Positions 5,192 through 11,833 of a stretch of DNA of 11,833 nt are shown one piece after another. The notes below the pieces were generated by a model that saw only the letters and a list, made by a program, of their open reading frames with translations, made no database searches and had not been told where the DNA came from. Both the position numbers and the translations under genes were made by a program. Where the stretch lies: assembly GCA_021797225.1 (NCBI GenBank), contig JAKAAE010000040.1, positions 1 to 11,833 of the forward strand. Direction: 5' to 3'. Position 1 is the first letter of the stretch, and every line of letters begins with the position of its first letter. Source of the stretch: Thermoplasmata archaeon. GTDB lineage: Archaea; Thermoplasmatota; Thermoplasmata; Thermoplasmatales; Thermoplasmataceae.

Positions 5192-6427
5192 TCATTTTAT
5201 ATCCAGGACCTGTGCAATAGATGAATATAATTTTTTATCTTTCTTTTTGATAATATTATAAAACCACATGTTTCTGGAAACCGTGGATACTGAAGTGTGC
5301 GATATGGATGACATCCGGCCTGCAAAAAATATCTTGCTGGATATTTCAATGTTCTTTTTTCGCAAGCCCAGTTTCTTGATATACGATGGGAAGTTGTACT
5401 TTACATAATGGCTGTTTTTTCCATTGACTACTAGGGACATGCCCGCTGTGATCTCCTTTGCGTAATTGTCCAGTGCAAAATCTTTGAATCTATTTCCATA
5501 GTAAATGTCAGCAAAGGACAGCAAATCATATGCATTCATGAGATCCACCGTATCACTATATTCAAATGGTATATTCTCATTTATCCATTTCATATAAAAA
5601 TCAGTTTCTTCATCCATCCCGGATAAAGAATGTAAAATAGAGTTATAATCAGATGATCTGAACGTGTCGGAAGTTAAATAATAGATGGATTCAGAGGAAT
5701 CCCTGCTATTATCACCGTAATCTGCTTCATGCACTTTATAAAGGTAAAGATCATTGATCATTGCCCTTATATCTGGTTCGTTGGATTTGATAATATCATC
5801 AATTTGCATGTCATTTATAGATATCCTTTCATTTCCGGCTATTTTCCTTAAAGCCTGCTTGACGGCCTGCCGGAAATTTTTATAGTTTACTTCATTTTTT
5901 CTCCTGTACGGCGTCATTTCTATATCCAGTGAACGGGATATTATTTCTTTTGCATTATTTTTAGATTTGAATGAATAGTAATCATTCATTGTTATGACAA
6001 TGGGATTTCTGGTATTCTTTATGATATCAAGCAATTCCGAAATTCCACCTGCATCACCGCCTGTTGATTTGCTCCGGGATTCGAATATATTATCTGCCTC
6101 ATCAATAAGAATCAATTTATCTGGTACCTTTGTATTTTCATCAAAAAGATCCCTGTATTCCGATGCCATCAATGCAATCCTTTTCATATTTTCCCTGTTT
6201 CTCGATTCAGATGCATTCATTTCAATAACGTTGAGGCCAGCGTAACGGGCAAGTGCATACGCGGTGCTGGTTTTTCCTATACCTTGCTGCCCCCAGATGA
6301 TAAGTGCTTTTTTGGTTTCAGTATGACTAATCCACGATTTGATCCAGCTTAACATGGCATCCTTTGCCTCACTGTTGAGGATCAGGTCGTTAATATTCTC
6401 TGGTCGATAATCGTCGGCAAATGACAT
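5192..6427 (-). CDS. rfcL: Replication factor C large subunit
   Basis: Large subunit of the archaeal clamp loader that opens PCNA and loads it on primed DNA. 411 residues: MSFADDYRPENINDLI is the RFC box I-like start. Walker A is GQQGIGKTS (46-54, with GQQ where most have GPP/GPA); then VIEMNASESRN (RFC box), Walker B KLILIDEAD (104-112), sensor-1 ITMND (135-139) and ISRSLDIEM near the usual arginine region. The rest is the helical collar plus a large-subunit C-terminal domain. The normal C-terminal PIP box (QxxLxxFF-like) that contacts PCNA is not visible; the protein ends SSIAQVLDIK. Its ATG overlaps the stop of the tRNA-binding protein gene by one base (TAATG), and AGGT lies 8 bases upstream. 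Its 3' end faces Pop5 with a 9-base gap. Confidence 0.93.
   Translation of the reverse strand: MSFADDYRPENINDLILNSEAKDAMLSWIKSWISHTETKKALIIWGQQGIGKTSTAYALARYAGLNVIEMNASESRNRENMKRIALMASEYRDLFDENTKVPDKLILIDEADNIFESRSKSTGGDAGGISELLDIIKNTRNPIVITMNDYYSFKSKNNAKEIISRSLDIEMTPYRRKNEVNYKNFRQAVKQALRKIAGNERISINDMQIDDIIKSNEPDIRAMINDLYLYKVHEADYGDNSRDSSESIYYLTSDTFRSSDYNSILHSLSGMDEETDFYMKWINENIPFEYSDTVDLMNAYDLLSFADIYYGNRFKDFALDNYAKEITAGMSLVVNGKNSHYVKYNFPSYIKKLGLRKKNIEISSKIFFAGRMSSISHTSVSTVSRNMWFYNIIKKKDKKLYSSIAQVLDIK
5231..5248 (+). terminator. Possible T-rich terminator for the Pop5 gene
   Basis: Two T-runs (six T at 5231-5236, five T at 5244-5248) begin 49 bases after the Pop5 stop on the plus strand, inside the convergent rfcL 3' end. 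If used, the two mRNAs would overlap by about 50 bases. Confidence 0.25.
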
Positions 6428-6753
6428 TAATGTACCTTTGTTCCCGGTGCCATTTCTCTGTCCGGAGTCAGGAGTGAGACACCATTATCATCTTCCACCG
6501 CAAGAAGCATGCCCTGACTTTCCAGGCCCATGAATTTAGCCGGTTCGAGGTTATTGAGAATAACCAGTTGCTTTCCGATCATTTCCTCGGGTGTGTAATA
6601 GCTGGAGATGCTTGAAATAATTTGTTTTTTCTGATCTCCCAGATCTACTATGATCTTCAATAAATATCTTGATTTTTCTACTTTTTCACATTCTACAACC
6701 TTTCCTACCCTGATATCGAGTTTATGGAATTCATCAATGCTTATCTCTTCCAT
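6427..6753 (-). CDS. Free-standing MetRS-beta/EMAPII-type tRNA-binding protein
   Basis: 108 residues forming a single OB-fold of the kind attached to the C-terminus of bacterial MetRS and found alone in many archaea. Landmarks in order: IDEFHKLDIRVGKVVECEKVE (5-25); IIVDLGDQKKQIISSISSYY (34-53); PEEMIGKQLVILNNLEPAKFMG (55-76); ESQGMLLA (78-85). These match the family pattern D-x-R-V-G, (R/K)Q-I-x-S-x-I, N-L-x-P-x-K-x-M-G, E-S-x-G-M-x-L-A. It binds tRNA non-specifically and probably assists methionyl-tRNA synthetase in trans; a CsaA-like chaperone role is an alternative. It is the first gene of a two-gene unit with rfcL, and its TAA overlaps the rfcL ATG by one base. Confidence 0.88.
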   Translation of the reverse strand: MEEISIDEFHKLDIRVGKVVECEKVEKSRYLLKIIVDLGDQKKQIISSISSYYTPEEMIGKQLVILNNLEPAKFMGLESQGMLLAVEDDNGVSLLTPDREMAPGTKVH

Positions 6754-6770
6754 AACCTGTATTTTAGCTA

Positions 6771-6784
6771 TTCAATATAAACTT
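6771..6784 (-). promoter_or_regulatory. TATA box of the tRNA-binding protein-rfcL unit
   Basis: On the minus strand AAGTTTATATTGAA is centred about 25 bases before the ATG at 6753. It touches the stop codon of the upstream flippase gene (6783-6785), so the unit is tightly packed. AGGTT just before the ATG could help translation of a short-leader transcript. Confidence 0.55.
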
Positions 6785-8300
6785 ATTCATTACGGAATAC
6801 ACTTTTAAAGGATAATGGGTTCAATGCCTTTATAAACGTTATTATTTCTCTGTATGTTATCTGTTTTATTGCAATAGCTACACCAAAGAATATCACAATA
6901 GATACCAGTGCAACAGGCAGGAACAACAGTATAGAATAAACTTGGATATAATATGTTATAACGTAGAGGAATGCAAATTGCACAGCGACCGGTATGATCT
7001 GGTAAAATATAGTCATATCCGGTTTCATCGATTCTACTCTTATAACAACTATACGATATGTGATGGTTTCAAACACCATTGCTATAAATGTACTTACAGC
7101 GCCACCCAGAACGCCCATTGACAGGAAAGTAATCCCGAATATTGATGGGGGAATGAGTACAAGATCCAGTATTATATTTATTGTCAGGGCAATAATGGTA
7201 ATTTCGCCTATTTTTTTGGTAAGCCCACGTGCCACAAGACTTGAAGAGTATGCGGAATTGATTGCAATGAGATATGCAGAAAGAGTAAGGAAGATAAGGA
7301 TATCTGCATACGGTATAAGTGCAGCAGACCACAGATTGGCTAAATATACTCTCAGAGTTATAAACACAACAACCGCAGGGAGGATAAAAATAGAGATCGT
7401 CCGCTCAAATGATGATATATCTCCCTTGAATTTTTCGTGGTCTGAACTTTTCATGAGCAAAGGTATGAAAAAAATGCTGATTGTCCCGGCAAAGGTTGTA
7501 ATCGGTCCGGTAATCTTCTGAAGGCTTGAAAATGCACCTGTTGCGACGGCATGCCAGTAGAATTCTATTAAAACCTTGTCTATATTGCCACTCACTGATC
7601 CTATTATGGAAGCAAGGGCAAGAGGATATGCTACCTTGGTATATTTACGGAATAGATCCATTGATGGTTTGCTGAATTTCCATGGCCGCCCGAACATAAA
7701 TGACACAAAGAAGTACATGAAATAGGAAATACTGTAAATAATTGCCATGATGACAGCGGCACTCAGCGTATTGTAGCCCGGAATCCTGAGAAAATATGCA
7801 GCCCCCAGTATGATAAAAAGCGAGTTTCTGACAACTGCTTCTATAATCTGTGGAATTGACATTCTGGCGGATTTCATTTTTGAGTTGAAGTATATGTTTG
7901 CGACTCCTGCAAGTCTGTTAAAGAAGAAATACGGGAGCAGGAGTATAATAGTGTATATTTCAACATTGCTCTCGAACCCTCTGTGAAATACATCAAGCCA
8001 GACAAAAAGTGAAATCAGAACAATTGATACAGTAATAAAGGTCTGTATTGACCTCACCGTAAGAAATGTCCCGTTGCATGTGCCTTCATCGTATTCCCCG
8101 GAAGATAAAAATCTCAGATGCGCGGTTCCATACCCAAGATCACCTACAATGCTCAAAACACCGATAAAAGCCAGGGAAAAACTCAGAAACCCCCATTCCT
8201 GCAACCCCACAAATCTTATTATAAAAAATAGGCCGATGTACCCGAAGATAGAATTTATAATCTGTCCGAAGACGAGCAGTGGAGATTTCTTAGCAATCAC
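6783..8300 (-). CDS. Polysaccharide/lipid-linked oligosaccharide flippase (Wzx/MOP superfamily)
   Basis: 505 residues of mostly hydrophobic sequence with about 12-14 membrane helices, beginning with the motif region SPLLVFGQIINSIFGYIGLFFI and the charged loop GDLGYGTAHLRFLSSGE (residues about 53-69) that resembles the 'DLGLG.A..r.is' signature of Wzx/RfbX transporters. The tail FRNE is short and cytoplasmic. Family members flip lipid-linked glycans across the membrane for surface polysaccharide or protein N-glycosylation; the donor here is unknown. The start is a GTG at 8300; no strong ribosome binding site is seen. A TATA-like TTTATAT lies only about 13 bases upstream, while a weaker one near 8326-8336 has better spacing. 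No glycan genes adjoin it, apart from the distant glycosyltransferase at 1-423. Confidence 0.82.
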   Translation of the reverse strand: MIAKKSPLLVFGQIINSIFGYIGLFFIIRFVGLQEWGFLSFSLAFIGVLSIVGDLGYGTAHLRFLSSGEYDEGTCNGTFLTVRSIQTFITVSIVLISLFVWLDVFHRGFESNVEIYTIILLLPYFFFNRLAGVANIYFNSKMKSARMSIPQIIEAVVRNSLFIILGAAYFLRIPGYNTLSAAVIMAIIYSISYFMYFFVSFMFGRPWKFSKPSMDLFRKYTKVAYPLALASIIGSVSGNIDKVLIEFYWHAVATGAFSSLQKITGPITTFAGTISIFFIPLLMKSSDHEKFKGDISSFERTISIFILPAVVVFITLRVYLANLWSAALIPYADILIFLTLSAYLIAINSAYSSSLVARGLTKKIGEITIIALTINIILDLVLIPPSIFGITFLSMGVLGGAVSTFIAMVFETITYRIVVIRVESMKPDMTIFYQIIPVAVQFAFLYVITYYIQVYSILLFLPVALVSIVIFFGVAIAIKQITYREIITFIKALNPLSFKSVFRNE

Positions 8301-8332
8301 TTAAACCGCATATAAATTACAACGGATAAACT

Positions 8333-8713
8333 TTATGAATCTATTTTATCCAGTATTTCTATCAATGCCTTTTCATATTTTTCCGCAACCTTGCCGTCTG
8401 TTGAAAGATATTCCTTTGAAAGTACAGATGGTTTAGGCATTATGAGTTTTGTATTCTTCCCGTGCTGAATCAGGACAACCTTACAGGGGATAAAAGCACC
8501 TATATCCTCATTGTCGTGTATGAGATCAACAGCAGCAGGAGGATAGCATACGTCCAGAATATAATATGGCTCCAGTTCCGTCTTCATCTTTGTAAAAACT
8601 TCCTTTACATCTACATATGAAAGTATGAGCCAGTTTGCCTCCTTTAACATTTTATGGATTATGCCAAATATTTCCTCGGCATCTTTATTGAATGTTTTCT
8701 CATATGAGTACAT
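8333..8713 (-). CDS. DUF302 family protein
   Basis: 126 residues, the usual size of a single DUF302 domain. The two family cysteine motifs are present: DVCYPPAAVDLI (Cys56, family pattern C-N-P-x-x-A) and IGAFIPCKVVLIQ (Cys77, pattern P-C-N-V-x-V). An N-terminal helix-rich half (EEIFGIIHKMLKEANW) precedes them. The function of the family is unknown. The cysteine pair suggests redox, metal or sulfur-linked chemistry, but that is speculation. No signal peptide. The ATG at 8713 lies at leaderless distance from a TATA box, so it is probably a separate transcript, possibly extending into the flippase gene 32 bases downstream. Confidence 0.88.
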   Translation of the reverse strand: MYSYEKTFNKDAEEIFGIIHKMLKEANWLILSYVDVKEVFTKMKTELEPYYILDVCYPPAAVDLIHDNEDIGAFIPCKVVLIQHGKNTKLIMPKPSVLSKEYLSTDGKVAEKYEKALIEILDKIDS

Positions 8714-8728
8714 AGATGCATATTACAG

Positions 8729-8741
8729 AAAAATATATAAA
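8729..8741 (-). promoter_or_regulatory. TATA box of the DUF302 gene
   Basis: On the minus strand GTTTATATATTTT is centred about 23-24 bases before the ATG at 8713. An ATG at 8721 is out of frame. The box lies within the 30-base gap behind the PIN-ATPase gene. Confidence 0.55.
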
Positions 8742-8743
8742 CT

Positions 8744-10564
8744 TCATTTAGTGGACTTATTAATTTCTGACTCTTCCATAATCATGTACTGGAGTTTCTT
8801 TCCGGCTTTAATATATTTATAAACAGTGTTTCCTGTATCACTGTTCAATCTGAGCTTTATCATGCCTTTGGAGGAGCTTCTGGCAGAGAGGACGGAAATG
8901 CCGTCGACATACAATTTTACAGGACGATTCCTCGATCCCACATCTATAAACAGTGTTTTATTTTTAATTTCTATTATGGCATCCTGCATTATATTTGCAT
9001 CATCTGATAAAGTATCCACATCAATCTTCAGACCGTAGGATTTTTCAAGCCCGTTTACTGTCTCGCCCTTTCTGCCGATGAGTCTGGGTATTTTGGCATC
9101 CGGAACTTTGATGGTTACCCTGCCCTCTGACATCACCTGAACATCCACATGATCTGTATCGAGGAGCTGCATCATATCATCCCTGATTTTGGCAGCAGCC
9201 AGTGCAAATAACGGATTCTGCCCGGTTTTTTCATCTCCCACCGGTATTACCACAACCTGGTCTCCGAATGTATAAATTTCACTGACGGGTTTGTTCTTCA
9301 GAAAATCCCTTATAACTATTACTGGCCTTGCAAGATCTTCCTGATTGAGGCCATAGGGTATTTTTATCTCATAATCGGTGGTTAGAACCTGTGCTACCTT
9401 CCCGCCCTCAATAAACAGGACCGTGTCAACAACCTGTGGTATGAGTCCGAGTTCTATTCTTCCCACAAAACGCTGTATGGCATCAACTGCCCTTGTAGAA
9501 TGAACAACCCCTATCATACCAACCCCTGCAAGCCGTAGGTCTGAATACACCTTGAAATCCGATGTCACCCGCATTTCATCGAAAACGGTATAGTCTTCAC
9601 GAACAAGAAGAAGGATATCCCCCGTTTTTTCCATATCTCCTTCCAGGGTTGTGTACTGGGTTATACTATCATTTACCTGCAAATCCCTTGGTTTTTCCAT
9701 GGTTTTAACAATTTTGCTTCTGGAAGCATAGTATTCCGCCAATGCAGTAACGAAGGTACTCTTTCCCGCTCCCGGGGATCCGGAAACCAGAATCCCATAT
9801 GCCTTATTCTGAAGGCGGTCCATAATTCTTTTATCAAGTTTATAGTCTTCAATGGTTGTTTTAACCACGGGCCTCACTGCGGTTATTTCCATGATATCAG
9901 AAAATGGAGGGCGCGTTATAACTATTCTCAAATTTTTCAGCTGTATAACCGTAGCGCCGAACATATCCATTTCAATAAATGATTGATCCTCGAATTTACC
10001 ACGCTGCACTATGTTGTATGCAATTTTCTCCAGTTCATCATATGACACGATATAATCAAGTTCTTTGAGTACCACCTCACCGGGCTTGCCGGTTTTAATA
10101 AGTGGCTTCATGCCTGCCTTTAAATGTACAGATGAAGTGTATTCATCAAAAAATTCCTGTATATCCTTTGCATCTTTCTCCTCGCCTTTAATGTAAACAA
10201 CATTGATTCCCTTTATGGAGGCAATAATGCTCTGTATATGATCCCCTGTTACAAGTGTGGCATTATTATCAAGTGCCAGATTTCTTATTATATTGTCAAT
10301 TTCACCACTGTGGGCATTTTTTATCTGCCATTCCATGGGGCGGTTCCCCATTATATCAATATAAATTTTGCCTGAATCTGAGAGCATTCGCAATTTTTTG
10401 AGTTCTTCAAGTGCAGTAAAACCAATAGATCTACCCTCATTTGCCTGGTGCTCTATTTCCGCAATCATAGCCTCAGAAAGGATAACTCTTACATCCTTTT
10501 TATTGCCTATATAATCCCTAAATTTTCCGCTTACTATTACCGATGTATCAGGTACGTAATCCAC
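8744..10564 (-). CDS. PIN domain-ATPase-KH domain protein (PINA type)
   Basis: 606 residues in three parts. N-terminal PIN nuclease domain (1-125): candidate acidic residues are D6 (VPDTS), E36, E88/D90 and D108 (VTGD). Secretion-type (VirB11/PilT-like) ATPase domain: Walker A GSPGAGKST (262-270), Walker B VFDEMR (327-332), and the histidine segment GVVHST (352-357), followed by a strongly conserved RIELGLIPQVVDTVLFIEGG region. KH RNA/DNA-binding domain about 483-516 with the I-G-R-K-G loop (496-500). A short beta-rich C-terminus follows. A crenarchaeal relative, PINA, is reported as a hexameric ATPase acting on Holliday junctions. The family is nearly universal in archaea. It is monocistronic with a GTG start; an overlapping ATG at 10567 is out of frame. 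Confidence 0.93.
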   Translation of the reverse strand: MDYVPDTSVIVSGKFRDYIGNKKDVRVILSEAMIAEIEHQANEGRSIGFTALEELKKLRMLSDSGKIYIDIMGNRPMEWQIKNAHSGEIDNIIRNLALDNNATLVTGDHIQSIIASIKGINVVYIKGEEKDAKDIQEFFDEYTSSVHLKAGMKPLIKTGKPGEVVLKELDYIVSYDELEKIAYNIVQRGKFEDQSFIEMDMFGATVIQLKNLRIVITRPPFSDIMEITAVRPVVKTTIEDYKLDKRIMDRLQNKAYGILVSGSPGAGKSTFVTALAEYYASRSKIVKTMEKPRDLQVNDSITQYTTLEGDMEKTGDILLLVREDYTVFDEMRVTSDFKVYSDLRLAGVGMIGVVHSTRAVDAIQRFVGRIELGLIPQVVDTVLFIEGGKVAQVLTTDYEIKIPYGLNQEDLARPVIVIRDFLKNKPVSEIYTFGDQVVVIPVGDEKTGQNPLFALAAAKIRDDMMQLLDTDHVDVQVMSEGRVTIKVPDAKIPRLIGRKGETVNGLEKSYGLKIDVDTLSDDANIMQDAIIEIKNKTLFIDVGSRNRPVKLYVDGISVLSARSSSKGMIKLRLNSDTGNTVYKYIKAGKKLQYMIMEESEINKSTK

Positions 10565-10582
10565 ATTAGATAATTGTCTATT

Positions 10583-10597
10583 ATTATTTAAATAATT
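10583..10597 (-). promoter_or_regulatory. TATA box of the PIN-ATPase gene
   Basis: On the minus strand TTATTTAAATAATAA is centred about 26 bases before the GTG at 10564, which places initiation at or next to the start codon. The transcript is therefore probably leaderless with a GTG start. Confidence 0.6.
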
Positions 10598-10672
10598 TTA
10601 ATTTACTGAAAACCTTTATTTTACTGGATTTTAAACAATTTCATACCATTTTATGCCCTTACAGGGTACTCA

Positions 10673-10684
10673 AAAATTATTTAA
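10673..10684 (+). promoter_or_regulatory. TATA box of pheS
   Basis: AAAATTATTTAA is centred about 28 bases before the ATG at 10707, giving a leaderless or 1-3 base leader. It shares the 142-base divergent spacer with the PIN-ATPase promoter; nothing else is seen in that spacer. Confidence 0.55.
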
Positions 10685-10706
10685 TGCAGCTACTATTTAA
10701 GGTATA

Positions 10707-11833
10707 ATGGAAAAAACTGAAATAAGCCTGAATGAATACAGGGTTTTAGATTATATCAAGGACAAAAGAGATGTGCCGGAAGATTCACTTGACCTGGATA
10801 TGGATGAACGTATCAAATCAAGTGCCGTGTCCTATCTTGAATTCAAAAAACTTATTGATGTCAGAAAGGAACCATCTGATACATTTACCGTTACAGAAGA
10901 AGGGAAAAAGTATATTGACCACGGATTTCCTGAGGAAAGACTCTACAAATTTTTGATGGAAAGAGGAGAATGCGGCCTTGAAGAGATCAAAAAATACATG
11001 GGGGATGACTATAAAATAGCAATGGCAAATATAGCAAAGATGGGGTTAAAGCCTGTCAATGGCACTTTAAGATTGGAAGATGGCGAATTTCTCAGTTTAT
11101 TTCAATCAAGGAGGGATGCTCTTATCAGTATTAAAGGGGGGAATAAAATTCCTGATGAATTGCTGGATGTTTTTATACACAGAGGACTTGTGACACGGCA
11201 CAGGGCCGTAAAGCGGATAATCAATATAAATAAGAATGGCATTTCAACCCTGCAGAACTATGAAAACAATGATTATCTTGAAATTCTTACCCCAGAACTC
11301 ATTGCTTCCGGCCAATGGAAAAACAGGAATTTCAGGCCTTATGACCTGAATTCAAGGGTCGAGCAGGTTAATGGTGGAGGATTGCATCCCCTGACATATT
11401 TAATAGAAAACGTAAGGAAGATATTCCTTGAAATGGGGTTCACAGAAATGCATGGCCATTTTATAGAATATACTGGATGGAATATGGATATGCTTTTTAT
11501 TCCACAGGATCATCCTGCAAGAGACCTACAGGATACATTCTACATAAACTCCGGAGAGGATATAGAATTTGAAAACCCGGAGATACTTGAAATGGTAAAA
11601 AAAATACATGAAAGAGGATACGGGAAATACAGTGGCTGGAACTATAAATGGTCCGAGGAAGAGGCCAGAAAATTGATTCTAAGGACACACACAACTGTTA
11701 ATACGGTAAGATACCTTTATAATCACCGGGATAGCCCACAATTTGTTTTCTCCATAGAAAAGGTATTCAGGCATGAAAGCGTGGACTGGAAACATCTTTC
11801 CGAACTTTACCAGATAGAGGGTGCAGTTTATGG
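10707..11833 (+). CDS. pheS: Phenylalanyl-tRNA synthetase alpha subunit, C-terminus cut by window edge
   Basis: 375 codons are open to the window end with no stop. The protein charges tRNA-Phe with phenylalanine as an alpha2-beta2 enzyme. The archaeal/eukaryotic layout is visible. N-terminal winged-helix DNA/RNA-binding-like domains cover about 1-190 (LNEYRVLDYIKD, TEEGKKYIDHG). The class II catalytic core follows: GGLHPLTYLIENVRKIF (224-240, motif 1 region), MDMLFIPQDHPARDLQDTFY (260-279), RTHTTVNTVRYLY (326-338), and VFRHESVDWKHLSELYQIEG (353-372, motif 2). Motif 3 and roughly the last hundred residues lie outside the window. The ATG at 10707 fits the TATA box. An ATG at 10684 opens only an 8-codon frame. 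pheT could lie downstream. Confidence 0.95.
   Translation, partial: MEKTEISLNEYRVLDYIKDKRDVPEDSLDLDMDERIKSSAVSYLEFKKLIDVRKEPSDTFTVTEEGKKYIDHGFPEERLYKFLMERGECGLEEIKKYMGDDYKIAMANIAKMGLKPVNGTLRLEDGEFLSLFQSRRDALISIKGGNKIPDELLDVFIHRGLVTRHRAVKRIININKNGISTLQNYENNDYLEILTPELIASGQWKNRNFRPYDLNSRVEQVNGGGLHPLTYLIENVRKIFLEMGFTEMHGHFIEYTGWNMDMLFIPQDHPARDLQDTFYINSGEDIEFENPEILEMVKKIHERGYGKYSGWNYKWSEEEARKLILRTHTTVNTVRYLYNHRDSPQFVFSIEKVFRHESVDWKHLSELYQIEGAVY

Noticed and set aside
7060..7521. 153-codon plus-strand ORF inside the flippase gene
   Set aside because: Lies antisense to a clear membrane-protein gene, has no promoter or ribosome binding site, and its composition reflects the complement of hydrophobic codons.
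8074..8304. Plus-strand ORF opposite the flippase N-terminus
   Set aside because: Antisense shadow with no initiation signals.
10684..10707. Seven-residue upstream ORF (MQLLFKV) before pheS
   Set aside because: Begins inside the TATA region, upstream of the likely transcription start, so it would not be in the mRNA. No phenylalanine-rich leader or T-box features.
1..11833. CRISPR arrays, insertion sequences, attachment sites, phage genes
   Set aside because: No regularly spaced repeats, transposase motifs, terminal inverted repeats or integrase found. The tRNA-Ser 3' end has no partial duplicate that I could find in the window.

Overview
The window looks like a piece of the main chromosome of a Thermoplasmatales-type euryarchaeon (relatives of Ferroplasma, Acidiplasma, Picrophilus, Thermoplasma). 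Reasons: an information-processing gene set that is archaeal throughout (L15e, RNase P Pop5, RFC large subunit, PIN-ATPase-KH protein, archaeal-type PheS); AT-rich DNA with heavy ATA/AGA/AGG codon use; TATA boxes about 22-30 bp in front of start codons, as expected for leaderless mRNAs; and a CdvB/CdvC (ESCRT-III/Vps4) pair, which is known in this euryarchaeal order. The genus cannot be fixed by eye. There are no insertion sequences, CRISPR arrays or phage genes, and no gene-free stretch longer than about 160 bases.

Layout. 1-423 (-): start of a GT2-like glycosyltransferase cut by the window edge. 585-2806 (+): an ESCRT cassette made of an unrecognised 150-residue protein, a Vps4/CdvC ATPase with an MIT domain, and an ESCRT-III/CdvB protein, followed by a T-run terminator and a doubtful mini-ORF. 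2967-3416 (-): RimI-like GNAT acetyltransferase. 4766-3465 (-): one apparent transcription unit of ribosomal protein L15e, tRNA-Ser(UGA) and an unrecognised acidic protein. 4913-5182 (+): a very short RNase P Pop5 (Rnp2) homologue, divergent from L15e. 6753-5192 (-): a free-standing MetRS-beta/EMAPII-type tRNA-binding protein overlapping the RFC large subunit by one base. 8300-6783 (-): polysaccharide flippase. 8713-8333 (-): DUF302 protein. 10564-8744 (-): PIN-ATPase-KH protein (PINA type). 10707 to the end (+): phenylalanyl-tRNA synthetase alpha subunit, cut by the window edge.

Themes. The ESCRT cassette is the most system-like element: the ATPase reads from inside the end of the unknown gene and the ESCRT-III filament protein follows, so the first protein is a natural candidate partner in membrane remodelling or division. 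The second theme is a remnant of the L15e-RNase P neighbourhood of archaeal genomes. L15e and Pop5 are recognisable, and the acidic protein behind the tRNA occupies the place where Rpp30 (Rnp3) would be expected. It lacks an obvious promoter and probably depends on read-through from L15e and 3' processing of the tRNA.

Start signals fall into two groups. First genes of units tend to have a TATA box at leaderless distance, while internal genes carry Shine-Dalgarno-like motifs (GGAG before cdvC, AGGT before rfcL, GGTGAT before the acidic protein).
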